From the NCBI GenBank assembly GCA_009801085.1, contig VNWV01000002.1, forward strand, positions 2,666,001 to 2,730,000: a DNA stretch of 64,000 nucleotides. The letters are read 5' to 3'. Positions 1 through 10,176 of this stretch are shown one piece after another. The notes beneath the pieces were generated by a model, which made no database searches, was not told where the DNA came from, and saw only the letters and a program-made list of their open reading frames with translations. The stretch comes from Lasiodiplodia sp. COLG20 (Eukaryota > Ascomycota > Dothideomycetes > Botryosphaeriales > Botryosphaeriaceae). Numbering within the stretch: position 1 is the first letter of the stretch; each line of letters begins with the position of its first letter. Position numbers and translations under genes: made by a program.

Positions 1-809
1 GTAAGGCAAGTGGGTCGCGAACCGCGAACTGTCTCGTACAAGGCCTATCACAGGTTGAAGCTTGCATCTTGAGCCACAAGCTACTACTCCACACCATGAG
101 TACCATCTCTCGTATCACAGACCCTTCGCGCCTAAACTGCGGTGTTATTACTTAGCCGTATGACGCACGCTGCAAGGTCTTCGCAGGGTTATCGGAGAGG
201 GGATTGCTGCCGATTGGGGTATCTTCCATATCGGATCGCCGGGAATAATGAGCTGACACACCCGTGAAGAGTCTGCAGTCAGCTGTACATTTTGATCCGC
301 AAGACCACGTTAGCTCGCATAGATCCGACGATGCACCCGAGCCAGTATTGAAGCGCCGGTATGCAAGGGTCGGGTGATTCACCCGTATATCCGCCCCAGG
401 ATGCCTGCCTTCCCCTCCATGTACCCACCGCTGGCCTCTCGATTCTGAATCTCTATGCATCATTATATTAACTCAGTCCTACTATGGCCCAGGCTCATCA
501 GTACCCGCAGCGACGATGGCACGGAAGCTTTTGAATTCATGTGAGCGCTTTCTTGTCCCACCTTTCCGCTTATCTGTCTGAGGTCAAGCCGATTCGCACA
601 ATCACTACTCAACCCAGTTTAACTCAGTTCTGTTTTGAGTATGACAAGATCCTTTACTACCGAGTGATCTAGAACCTTTCAGAATCTGGCTAGAATTACT
701 ACGCATCTACCCTTCGTGACGCCTAGACCGCACTGCCCGTTGTCTCTCCCACTTCTGAGATTCGTCCCCTTCATTTCCAACTTGACATTACCACATCCTA
801 GCCCAAGCC
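1..809. other. Intergenic, nothing recognised
   Basis: No open frame here has family resemblance, splice structure or a codon pattern like the neighbours. The longest frame (152-463, minus) is 103 codons and looks random. The right end is the 3' flank of the minus-strand gene ending at 810. Confidence 0.5.
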
Positions 810-2324
810 CTAGCCCCCTTGTTCGCCGACACCAAAGCCCTCAACGGCCTTGTCCTGCTCCACTGCCACCACCATTCCCGGCCTCACAACCTTGACGCCC
901 CTCTTGAGCAGCTCATCCCCGTCAATTGCGCCCTCGGGCCTCGCCACGACGGGCAACAGACACTTCTGCATCGCCACTCCGACGTCTCCACCGGCCTCGG
1001 CGAGACACGAACCGCACGGAAAACCGCGATCGCACAGCCTACCACCACCACCACCGGGCGCGCTCTGGCAGCGACTACATGGCCCGAAACACACAACCTT
1101 GAAGCGGGGAATCTCACGAGGCTCCTCCCCGCTCAGCTTAGCGGCTTCTTCTTCTTCTTCGTCCTCGCCGACGCTGGTGCTGCTGCTGCTGCTGCCGCCG
1201 CCGCCGCTGCCGCCGTGAACGCAGCTTCTTTCGGCCTCGTCTGGCAGCTTCCCATCTCCAGTGTGGTGGTTCTGTGCAATGCTTTCGTTGCCGTTGTTGT
1301 TGTTGCTCTTGCCGCCCTTGCTGCTGCTACTCGTGAAGTGCAGGACCTGCTGCTGGCGGTCCTTCTTCTTGATGGAGAGGAGCCGTCCGCCGCGGCGGAT
1401 GCTGATCTGGCAGGCGGGCGAGAAGGTGTAGGCGCGGTGCGCGTGGCCGCCGCCGAGGGCGGTGGGCAGCGGGATGGTTTCCTCGACCGCGAAGGCGACC
1501 GCCGCGTTGCTGCTGCTGCTGTTGTAGGTGCTGGCAGCGGGCTTGGCTGTCGTCTTGGGCAGAGTGGGCAGCTTTGCGGTGGGAGGATAAGAGGATGGTG
1601 GGCCGCCATGCTGTTGAGCAGTGATGCCGCCGTTACCGGCATCGTCGTCGTCGTCATCGTCAAGGACCAGCGGGTTCGCTTGGGAGGAGCCGGACCGTTG
1701 CCAGTTGTTGGGAGTAGCTAACGAAGACGCTGGGGCAGCTTGGAGTCGGGCGATGTCGTCGAAGGCTTTGGCCATGAACATGTCGGCGATGCTGTGGTTG
1801 CCGGTCCTTGGGAGCTTGTGTGGATGCTGTTCCTGCGACGCTTGGGCTGGGTATGCGACAGCGGGCTCGTCGAGCTTGCGCTTCCTGCTCTGCGCGATGG
1901 GGGTTGTAGGCTGGCGCTGGTGGCAGTGTGTCTCATGCGACGTGTTGGTCTTGGGCAGACAAGACTTAATGAAGTCGCTGTTGTTGAGACGCCTCGTGGG
2001 ACGATGCTTCTGCTGGTCGTTATCGGAGGTGACCGCATGGTCCGTCGATGCGGGAGTGGAGGGTTGCTCCATATTGGTAACAGCTGCGCCGTGGAAGGAA
2101 TCCGGGTTACGGTTGAACTCGCTGAGCATCGCGCTCATCAGCTCGTCACTAGAAGGGTTAAGCGTGTTGAAGAGGTTAAGGTCGAAGTCTTCCGAATCGC
2201 GTGTGCTTGTCTGACTGGGCGCAGGTTGGTACGAGCTTTGTTCCTGGGAATCGGTGGTGACTGAGGTGTCGTCGTCTTGTACCGGCTGCTGCGCGGTGCT
2301 GGCCATAGCAAATAGGTCGGCCAT
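810..2324 (-). CDS. Disordered protein with C-terminal Zn2Cys6-like Cys cluster
   Basis: Single-exon frame of 504 aa starting at an ATG at 2324. Most of the protein is low complexity: Ser/Gln/Thr-rich N-terminus, a basic RKRK patch near residue 145 that could be a nuclear signal, an Asp run, Asn/Ser stretches, Gly/Ser runs and a Glu run. Near residues 408-455 six cysteines fall in the pattern C-x2-C-x11-C-x5-C-x2-C-x14-C. The CDRGFPCGSC core resembles half of a fungal Zn(II)2Cys6 binuclear cluster, but the spacings are longer than in canonical DNA-binding clusters, which also usually sit N-terminally. Trinucleotide runs at 1146-1160 and about 1178-1215 encode the Glu and Gly/Ser tracts and may vary in length. 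A nuclear or regulatory role is inference. I do not recognise a named gene. Confidence 0.65.
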   Translation of the reverse strand: MADLFAMASTAQQPVQDDDTSVTTDSQEQSSYQPAPSQTSTRDSEDFDLNLFNTLNPSSDELMSAMLSEFNRNPDSFHGAAVTNMEQPSTPASTDHAVTSDNDQQKHRPTRRLNNSDFIKSCLPKTNTSHETHCHQRQPTTPIAQSRKRKLDEPAVAYPAQASQEQHPHKLPRTGNHSIADMFMAKAFDDIARLQAAPASSLATPNNWQRSGSSQANPLVLDDDDDDDAGNGGITAQQHGGPPSSYPPTAKLPTLPKTTAKPAASTYNSSSSNAAVAFAVEETIPLPTALGGGHAHRAYTFSPACQISIRRGGRLLSIKKKDRQQQVLHFTSSSSKGGKSNNNNGNESIAQNHHTGDGKLPDEAERSCVHGGSGGGGSSSSSTSVGEDEEEEEAAKLSGEEPREIPRFKVVCFGPCSRCQSAPGGGGGRLCDRGFPCGSCLAEAGGDVGVAMQKCLLPVVARPEGAIDGDELLKRGVKVVRPGMVVAVEQDKAVEGFGVGEQGG

Positions 2325-2664
2325 TGCTTTTGCGGTCGGGCGCTGCGACGGTCTGCAAATTCGGTCCTGGTCTGAGAAAAAGGAGGAGAGGAGGAGGAAG
2401 AAGCAGAAAATAGAAGTCTTCGATGAAGAAGCCGATGCGAAAGCCCAAGGTTCTCCACGTGCTATTGTTGTGTTATTGTACTGCTGTGATCACCGACACA
2501 CCGCCCGTGCCTATTGTTCACCATATCGAAAGAGAAGCCGCTAATCTATTCAATTGAGTTAATCAGTGGGTCTTCGTATCAATACTTTAGTTCATGGTTA
2601 GAAGGAACTTTAACCTAACTCAAAATACACGGGAAAAGAGAGATCTGAGCCACGAAGCGCTTAA
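2325..2664. other. Short intergenic gap
   Basis: This is the promoter-side flank of the Cys-cluster gene and the 3' flank of the acetyltransferase gene. No coding signal seen. Confidence 0.5.
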
Positions 2665-3508
2665 TCAAGCTGTCCACCTAAAGTGAACAGCCCCAACCTT
2701 CTGACCTTTTATTCCTGTCTTGTTTTCGTTTACCTCGAAGACATCCGCTTCTTTACTCTCGACTACGAATCCACACTTCTCAAGCACTCTCCCGCTACTT
2801 TTATTGTGGTCGAGATGAGAGCCTCTCAGCAGGTGAACATTCATGTAGCCAACGAAGAATGTCTCCATCAGCGTGCGCAGAACTGTAGTCATGACGCCGC
2901 GTCCTTGAGCTGAAGGGCAGAGCCAAACTACAAGTGCGTATTAGCATAACGTCCGCATTAAATTTTTTTTTCCGAAGCACCAAAAGCGAGGGAAAGAGGG
3001 AAGACTTACACCCCATCTCCCACTCAATCTCCGGATCCCCCGCAACCTTCGCGTCATTCGCCGCCTTCAGCGCCTTCCTCTCCTCCTCATCCGCCACCGT
3101 CCTAAAATCCTTCCTCCGAATGTTCACTCTCCCCAAAAACCTTTCCTCCTCCTCCTCCCTTCCCTCCTCGACCACCGTGACCACCTCCCTTATCGCGGTA
3201 AACGGCAACCCCGACCCCACCCACCTCTTCGGTCCAACCATACCATTCTCCCGCCACGCCTCGACGGCATCCAGCTCCTCGCGCGCCCTGCGGGACGCGG
3301 CGTCGATGGTGGCGAACTGTGCGTCCCAGTGGTGGGGCAGGTAGGGAAAGGGCGGGCTGAGGGTGTTCATGTAGACGCGCGGGTCGTTCATGGCGGCGAT
3401 GGTGGCCGGGCCGTCGGAGAAGCGCATGGGCGTCAGGCGCAGGTGCGCGTGCGGCGCCGGGAACTGCAGGTAGGGTTCGTTGGTGGTGGGGTTGTAGCGG
3501 ACGGCCAT
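2665..3508 (-). CDS. GNAT-family N-acetyltransferase (RimJ/RimL-like)
   Basis: Two exons on the minus strand, 3508-3010 and 2927-2665, joined across an intron with a GTAAGT donor and a TTGTAG acceptor. The product is 253 aa. The splice restores QGRGVM at about residues 174-179, which fits the acetyl-CoA-binding R/Q-x-x-G-x-G/A signature of GNAT enzymes. It is followed by N-x-SSGRVLEKCGF, the conserved C-terminal element of RimJ/RimL-type enzymes (Acetyltransf_3). The N-terminal half contains the usual LRLTPMRFSD opening. Predicted reaction: transfer of an acetyl group from acetyl-CoA to an amine; the substrate is unknown and the protein appears cytosolic. The ATG at 3508 has a purine at -3. 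The family is secure, the substrate is not. Confidence 0.85.
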
Positions 3509-5117
3509 GGTTTGGTTATTTTGGGTTGTGCTCTTTTTTTTTTTTTTTTTTNTGAGATCAGGGTGGGCCGGGTGAGGAGTTGGATTTCGAGATGGATTGG
3601 AGAAAGTGAGAGAAGAGGGCGTGAGTGAGGAAGGAAGAGGCGGAATGAATTAGTGTATGAGTCACTTGGCGTTACATTGTGTTAGTGTATCGTTGATAAT
3701 GGCGTAGTATTGGGGGCCGGATTTTTTGAGATGTTGATTAAGCGACGCAAGGATAGTGATCCTATGCGCCCTTTGATAGAAAGAGTGTGATGGATTTTGC
3801 AATTCGTCGTGAAGGTGTTTTGGGGATGTCAACACCAGCTCATGGGTCCGTGCGTAGCATTCGAGGCTAACACTTCGCGGGTCGGAATAGCTTCCTTCAA
3901 CTTGACACAAAAGTGCCACAGCAGGCAAGATTGGTCTTTGAGGGAAATTGTGCTGCATATGGTCTCATTCTTGCATCTGATGTACGGAGTAGCTCTTGAA
4001 TTCCGGCACTTCAACGGCTCATGGAAGAGATGAAGTGGAAAATGGATGCAGCTATCGAACAATGAGGGCAGGAGCCAGAAGGCGCCCTTGTCACCATTAA
4101 AACACTAGACACAGAGAAGTATACATTTAACCATATTCGATGTTAATCAGCCCAAGAATGAGGCTATCGTTGGAAAGTCACCATTTCCAGCAGGTGTCTT
4201 ATCGCGCACTTCCCCAGCTCATATTTCTTCCGCTTTGACCCTCGAATGAGATTGACAGATTGCTCTGCGATGAATCATGGCATGGTGCAAAGGAGACGGA
4301 TAGAAGGCATTTTGTGGAGCAGAAGAAACCCAGTTACTTAACAACCCCGCAGCTTTGATGACAGCCATCACGTGAAGAGATGGTGGATTGCGCGTCTTTA
4401 GCGCCCCTGATAGCCATGGATCTACCGTGCAGGGTATTGCGTGATGATGGAGTAAGGTAAGGAGAAGGTTATCCAGGTGGCGCTGGAAGGCGGAGAAGGA
4501 TTCTGGAGAGCGGCACAGACTTCACGATTCCGTTTGCAGAGGTCTATTGTGTGATAGTGGTCCAAGCCAGGCTCGCACAGGGCTGCAGTAATATTATAAT
4601 GGCCTATGCTGATAGAGTCCCACATGTAATCAAGCTTGCCATGTTGTCGGCTTGGACAGCTCATCTGATGAGCATAGAACGGGGACTTGACGTCAAGTTC
4701 ATGCGTCAGCGTGGCTGTGACTTGCACCATTCTGGAGGCGCACCACAGTTGGTCGTGATTGAGGATTTGCTGGTGCTAAAAATGCTAGCATTGTCTCAGG
4801 AGAGTTAAGTGTCGGTGAATGCAGGGTTGCGATCAACAAGACCCACACTAAAAGTCGATCACCAAGGGGTTGGTGGTTGATCAGGAATGAGCAGGGAGCG
4901 TGGATCAATTGGGCGCCCAAGAGCATCCAATTGCTTGATCTGGTAACGATTGCATGCCTGAACGGCTTCTCGAAGGCTTCCAGCAGTTCTCGACGTCTTG
5001 GACCATAAATACAGCGTCCCCAGAGGACTTCCCCAGCCATCACAGCTCAACTGCCTGCAGACTTCTCCCACATTTTACACTCGTTAAAGCCTTCAGGCAG
5101 TCAATTCCTCAACAACA
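3509..5117. other. Intergenic region with poly-T tract and ambiguous base
   Basis: Contains an 18-T run (3534-3551) followed by an N at 3552, just upstream of the acetyltransferase start. Short frames on both strands (3662-5071) have no recognisable domain. The right end (about 4800-5117) is the promoter side of the GH43 gene, with a CATAAATA stretch near 4987 that could serve as a TATA element. Confidence 0.45.
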
Positions 5118-6221
5118 ATGTTCTACTCGCGTTTCGCCGCGGCAGCTCTGCTGTCCGCCCTCGCCGTCGACGCGGCGCCGACACCCGGCAACCCTGTCAC
5201 CAAGCCGCCACACTTCAAGACGCAGAAGGTGGTGCCAAAGCAATTCGCCGACCCGGGCCTGCTACACGACGGCAACACGTGGTACGCCTTCGCGACCAAC
5301 AATGGCAAGCAAAACGTCCGGGTTGCCACGTCCACCGACTTCAACACCTGGACGGTCAAGGAGAACTGGGACGCGCTGCCGCACGCGGGAGCATGGACGG
5401 CGCAGCCCAAGATGCAGACGAACAAGCTGATGCCGACATCCGGTGACTTCCTGGACACGATTGGCGATCTGCTCGAGGGCCGGTGGCCGTGGTCGAACGC
5501 GCCGCCGGCCGTGTGGGCGCCGGACGTGCAGACCAACGACGAGGGCATGTACGTGCTGTACTACTCGGCGGCGAAGAAGGACAAGCCTCGGCACTGCGTC
5601 GGAGCCGCACTGTCCGCGTCGCCGGACGGGCCCTTCCAGCCCCAGGCCGAGCCGTTCGCGTGCCACGACGAGCAGGGCGGCAGCATCGACCCGGCGGGGT
5701 TCAAGGACACGGCCACGGGCAAGCGCTACGTCGTGTACAAGATCGACGGCAACAACGCGGGCAACGGCGGCCTCTGCGGCAATATGAAGGCGCCGCAGGT
5801 GCCCACCCCGATCATGCTGCAGGAGGTCGGCCCGGACGGCGTCACCAAGATTGGCGAGCCCAAGCAGATTCTCGACCGCGGCGACGCTGATGGCCCGCTC
5901 GTCGAGGCCCCCTTCCTGCACCGCACCGAGAGCGGCAAGTACGTGCTGTTCTTCAGCTCCAACTGCTACTCGACCGACCTCTACGACATTGGCTACGCCT
6001 CGGCCGACAGCGTCGAGGGCCCCTACACCAAGGGCGGCCCCTTCGCCGTCACTGGCGTCGCTGGCCTGAAGGCGCCCGGTGGCGCTTCGATCGCGCTTGA
6101 TGGAAAGCACATGGTCTTCCACGCCGCCGATGCTGACGGTAGCCGCGCCATGTACACTGCTGAGGTTTCGTTCGATGAGACGCCCGAGAAGCACATCAAG
6201 GTGGTGGGCAAGAACGCATAA
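5118..6221 (+). CDS. Secreted glycoside hydrolase family 43
   Basis: Intronless, 367 aa. The N-terminus is a classic signal peptide (hydrophobic residues 6-19, likely cleaved near A20). The five-bladed beta-propeller signature of GH43 is visible: FADPGLL with catalytic base D45; GGSIDPAGF with D191, the candidate pKa-modulating Asp; and LVEAPFL with E263, the candidate general acid. The spacing fits the family. GH43 enzymes cleave alpha-L-arabinofuranosyl or beta-xylosyl linkages in arabinan, arabinoxylan or pectin side chains; which applies here cannot be read from sequence. The nearest gene, transcribed towards it, encodes a rhamnogalacturonan acetylesterase-like enzyme, which favours a pectin role. 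The start is supported by the signal peptide directly after the ATG. Confidence 0.9.
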   Translation: MFYSRFAAAALLSALAVDAAPTPGNPVTKPPHFKTQKVVPKQFADPGLLHDGNTWYAFATNNGKQNVRVATSTDFNTWTVKENWDALPHAGAWTAQPKMQTNKLMPTSGDFLDTIGDLLEGRWPWSNAPPAVWAPDVQTNDEGMYVLYYSAAKKDKPRHCVGAALSASPDGPFQPQAEPFACHDEQGGSIDPAGFKDTATGKRYVVYKIDGNNAGNGGLCGNMKAPQVPTPIMLQEVGPDGVTKIGEPKQILDRGDADGPLVEAPFLHRTESGKYVLFFSSNCYSTDLYDIGYASADSVEGPYTKGGPFAVTGVAGLKAPGGASIALDGKHMVFHAADADGSRAMYTAEVSFDETPEKHIKVVGKNA

Positions 6222-6688
6222 TGTGTCTGCATTCTGGCAATGCATGGAAAGGCTGGAATGGTTATGACTCTTTGCATCATGTATAGACTTACGCTTTTTT
6301 GAGGTTTCCTCTAATGTATAAATCATAATGGATATCAATTCCACATTCACATGATTTTCTGACCAAATATTGTGACTTCAAAGACTTGATCGACGGCGCG
6401 AGGCGCAGAGTTAGAGGCTTTAGGTACTCGGACTGATGGAGACAGGGCAATGACGTGTTAGGGGGGCAGGCAGCAGTCACCAGATCTTACGACGACGCAA
6501 TTGGAGGTGGATGATCTGCCAGGAGGTGCTCAGAGCGTTACCGCTTCGGGCGATAGCGCGGTCCGGGGTGCACACCGGGCGCGCGTGCGTGCGCCGCCCT
6601 TCCGCCGGACCGCATCCGAAAATGCTTGTTACGCGTAGCCTCATATTTCGATCTGCCAAAGGATCCGCCACCTGCCCTCAGGGTCTCA
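6222..6688. other. Convergent intergenic gap between two CAZyme genes
   Basis: Shared 3' flank of the GH43 and acetylesterase genes. AT-rich near 6290-6370, which may hold poly(A) signals. No coding content seen. Confidence 0.5.
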
Positions 6689-7584
6689 TCACTCGGCGAT
6701 GAAGACGCCGTTCTCGAACGCCTCCACATACGCATCGCCCGCCACCGTCGACTGTTTCAGCGTCTCCCCCTCGGCGCTGTTGCCAAGCAGCCAGGCAACC
6801 ATGTTCCCAAACACAGTCTCTCCAGCTGCATTCAAGTGCGTTCGGTCGTTTGACGCCAGGTTGTACGTCCAAGCGTCCGCGCTTCCAATCGCATTCAGAT
6901 AGTCGGTCGATGCTCTGTTCAGGTCGATGGACAGAGCCCCCTTCTCGTTCGCCACCGCCAGGGCGGCAGCCGCCTCATTGGCCAGATTCTCGACGATGCG
7001 CTCAGGGTCGCCTTCATAGCCACGACGAGACAGGGAAGAGACCAGAATCTTGTTCCAGTCAGAGATGAAGATCTGTATGTGAGAAGAACGGGGATAGTAG
7101 CTCACCGGATTGCCGCCCGCCTCGCGCACCTCATCGACGAAAGCACCAAGATTGGCAGAGAAGTCCTCAATCGAGATGCCCGCCTCAGCCTTCTGGTCGT
7201 TGTGCCCAAACTGCCAACGAGTCAGTTGCCAAGTCCTTCCGCAGACGTGCTCTTCGGACCACCTACCTGAATAGTCACCCACGCAGTGTACTGTCCATTT
7301 GCCGAGACATTCTTGACCGCCTCGATGGTTGAATCCCAATAACCGCCGTTGCGAAAGCTCACGGTGGTGGCGCCACCTTTCGCAAAATTCGTACCCCACG
7401 CTCCGTAGACGAGCGTCGAGGCGAGGAATCCATCTCCCCACCCACCGCCTGTAGCCGTTGTGCTGTCTCCCGCAAGGAAGAAGGCCGCCGGGAGATCGGC
7501 CCGCGGCTTGATCTGGGCTTCATCGTGGGGAAGCCCGTTGACCATAAAGGAAAGGGAGAGAGGAAGCAGGATTTTGGAGATCAT
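6689..7584 (-). CDS. Secreted SGNH esterase, rhamnogalacturonan acetylesterase-like (CE12)
   Basis: Three exons on the minus strand: 7584-7267, 7210-7106, 7048-6689, giving 260 aa. A hydrophobic leader (residues 4-18) indicates secretion. SGNH/GDSL blocks are present: GDSTT with nucleophile S41, the FGHND block III at 107-111 (created only by removing intron 1), and NDRTH with D209 and H212 as the rest of the triad. This layout matches rhamnogalacturonan acetylesterases, which deacetylate the pectin backbone. Intron 2 (GTGAGC...CTGACTGGAACAAG) restores the GNP-ILVSSLSRR stretch typical of the family. A longer frame begins at a TTG at 7593; the ATG at 7584 is the credible start. Confidence 0.88.
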
Positions 7585-8503
7585 CTTGATCAAAGTGCAA
7601 TGTGGGATTTAGCGCTTGCCGGTACGTCTTACTGACCACACGAGGAAACCTTCAGCCTTTAAGCCTCGAGTCCAGAGCGCACGCCTTCTCCCGAATGGTT
7701 GACGTTACAGCCAAGCCGGCAAAACCTCCACCGATGAAACACAGCTCCGCCTTTTTCAATGCGTTTGCCGGCCATCGTATTCCTGAAACGAGCTACCTCC
7801 ATCTATCCGGAAGACACGTAAAAGCAAAAGGTGTGCTGTACGTCATTAGTCACCCCTGTCAGGCACCGTACTTCTCGGGTCAACAGCCTCCGGATGCGGG
7901 GAAGACTAAGAGCGAAAGAGGAAGGTGAAGATGGAGCTTCTTCCGGAAGAAAATGGATGAACAGGTCAGAGGCCTTTGGCTGGAAAGGTAAAGATGCAAG
8001 ATCGAGACTGTTCACACAAGGCTGGAATTTTACCTATGCATGTCTTAGGCCCCACCAGGTTTTCACCAATTGTGCGTGCAGTCCCGGCGGAACCCCACTG
8101 CGGCGCGGCTGCAGGTTCAGTCTTCAACGAATCACCTCCGAGTACCTGCCACCGTCAGCCTTACGCGTAACGTCATTTAGTCAGTTCGCTGCGTTTGCCG
8201 TTGAGGCTGTGTGTAAAGTATAACAGCAGAAAGCCTCAAGCTAAAACATAAGCTTTCAAAATCCCGGACTACAAATGGACCATCCTGCAAAACATACCCT
8301 AGCAGACCCTGCAAGGTCTAGAAAATCTAGACGCGATCCTATATGAGGAAGAAGCAACTAAACTGACTAAGCGGTTCCGCTGACTCTTGTTCTCGATTCA
8401 CCCAACTAGCTCGTCACCCGAAACTATAAGCGAGGAGTTCTCGATATTGTACACGAATTTCTCACCTTTGCTTGTCTTCATATTCCGGGCGCTATGTTGT
8501 GTC

Positions 8504-8737
8504 ATGCCGTCGAGTACTCGGAGAAGATCAAAGCAGCGCAGTAGGACTTGTACAAAGCCAGAAGTCGTCGCTCAGGTGCTAGACAATCTACGGATGCCTC
8601 AATCCACGAGTACAGCTTACTCGCTTCTCGCCGCGGACTCTAGTGGACAACCAAAAATTCTCCAGGAGGTCCCACTAGGCCTTTTCGGGACAGACGAGGA
8701 GTTGTTCGAGTATCTGCGCCGGGTTTCCGGAACATGA
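8504..8737 (+). CDS. Possible small hypothetical protein or gene fragment
   Basis: 77 codons from ATG to TGA. The frame stays open upstream to a non-ATG codon at 8387. The sequence has a basic N-terminus (RRRSKQRSR) and then an acidic amphipathic C-terminus (GTDEELFEYLRR). The composition is protein-like rather than repetitive, but there is no signal peptide, domain or intron evidence. It may be the tail of a degraded gene. Not recognised. Confidence 0.2.
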   Translation: MPSSTRRRSKQRSRTCTKPEVVAQVLDNLRMPQSTSTAYSLLAADSSGQPKILQEVPLGLFGTDEELFEYLRRVSGT

Positions 8738-9494
8738 TCACCGCTTCGCATGCCAAGAGCCGCCGTATTTACCAAGGTATGACACGAATCACGCCATATA
8801 TGAATTTGGCTGACAATTAGTCTAGTTCACTATAGACCTTTCTGGCATGAGTTTTCGTGTTGAGGGTCCAGATGATTGCTCTCATTCCTGTGTCTTCTTA
8901 CCGCTATCCGTACAAGTCGTTCCTGCGCATGGCGTAGAGCCCGAATTCTCGCCAGTGCCATCTCGTACCTGCCTCCCGATTGCGCTATTTGTAATGGGCC
9001 ACAATTTGAATAGTCCAGTTTGTGTTGAACATGGCTGAAGTCGAGTACTGAAACAGATGCCAAAGAAGGCAAACGAACGTTTTATGGAGGGCCCTCTCTC
9101 CAGAATGGTCGTGTGACTTTCACGGATGTTTTTGCTTCCAGCTTTCGAAAAGATTTCTCATCGATACTAGATTGAGACGTCTCAAGGAAAATGCCGGTCA
9201 TGTGTGAGTAAAAGACATGCTAAATGATATGTGGCTTAGGGCTGCGGGAAGAGGCGACACTAAAACGACGAAAATACATACGACCTAGACCAGTTGCGAA
9301 CAAAGTCGGGGAACTATTTTAATCTCAGAAAACCTGCCAAGTTCGGATCGTGGAGGCACGCGGGCATCCCTGGATAGCATTTTCAATTTTGAAACCGCAA
9401 GGCAGACTCGCTTTCCTGATCACATCCGCTCCGCCCTGCAAGGAAACGTATGTACTCCGTAAAGCAGTGTCCCGCAGGATATCTTAGCTGATCA

Positions 9495-9995
9495 ATGGGT
9501 GGTAAGGCTGTGGTTGTCGTGAGTCATGGGCAATTTCGCACCAAACTGAGCGGCTCAACGGCAGTGTCGTGTGCTCATTGTGTCCCTTGGGCAACCCGTA
9601 CACGTCCACCGGTATATATTGCACTGCCTCCATTCTCGTCGATTTCTGAAGATCTTGCAGTAAATGACGCAGAATGCAGTCTCAGCACAGCCGTGGATCT
9701 CGTGTTTCGTATTCGGTATGAGATGCGATCTCCGGATTGGCAGGGCGGAACGAGCGGACGCTTCGGAAAGCTTAACTTAGGCCTAATCAGTGACTACGAT
9801 CCGAAACCTTATTCGTACTCGGCTCGCCATCTATGTGGGAGCCTGGAGGATCTACCTGTTCAGCCACTAGAGTACGTAGGCTGGCGCGGCTCAACACCAT
9901 GGGTCCCCCTCGACGACCACAAAGCTTGGTGCACTCTATGGACAAAAATAGCTCGAGCTCTCCATGACACAGGTAAGGGACGCTTGGGCGCCTAA
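9495..9995 (+). CDS. Unsupported hypothetical frame, 166 aa
   Basis: Begins at an ATG and runs 166 codons. The protein is mixed in composition, with scattered Cys and Trp and no membrane segment, signal peptide or motif I can name. There is no conserved neighbour. It is listed because it is the longest ATG-initiated frame in this gap. A chance frame or an eroded gene is at least as likely as a real one. Confidence 0.2.
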   Translation: MGGKAVVVVSHGQFRTKLSGSTAVSCAHCVPWATRTRPPVYIALPPFSSISEDLAVNDAECSLSTAVDLVFRIRYEMRSPDWQGGTSGRFGKLNLGLISDYDPKPYSYSARHLCGSLEDLPVQPLEYVGWRGSTPWVPLDDHKAWCTLWTKIARALHDTGKGRLGA

Positions 9996-10176
9996 GCCTA
10001 AGGCTGAAGCATATCTCAACATGGGCTCTATAAAGTCCAGCAAGTCTCATAGAACAGTCAAGCTTCCATCCACACAAGCTTTTCTTAGCTACACTGAACC
10101 TCCTTCAGCCCTACATCCTCCACACTCCATCAATTCAGCCATACCTGAGCCGGAAATCCGCACCAATACCTAGAAA

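Larger units (their letters stand above)
7585..10176. other. Gene-poor stretch with weak open frames only
   Basis: About 2.6 kb with no recognisable gene. It is visibly more AT-rich than the flanking genes between about 8200 and 9500. Two forward frames stand out: 8504-8737 (77 codons from ATG, ending in a charged EELFEYLRR segment) and 9495-9995 (166 codons). Neither has a domain I recognise. They could be relics of degraded genes or chance frames. Confidence 0.45.

Noticed and set aside
1133..1663. Ala/Arg-rich frames in the region of trinucleotide repeats
   Set aside because: They arise from triplet repeats read in other frames of the 810-2324 gene.
5262..6350. 362-codon minus-strand frame opposite the GH43 gene
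   Set aside because: Antisense shadow with Arg/Val-rich composition. The plus strand has a signal peptide and catalytic residues.
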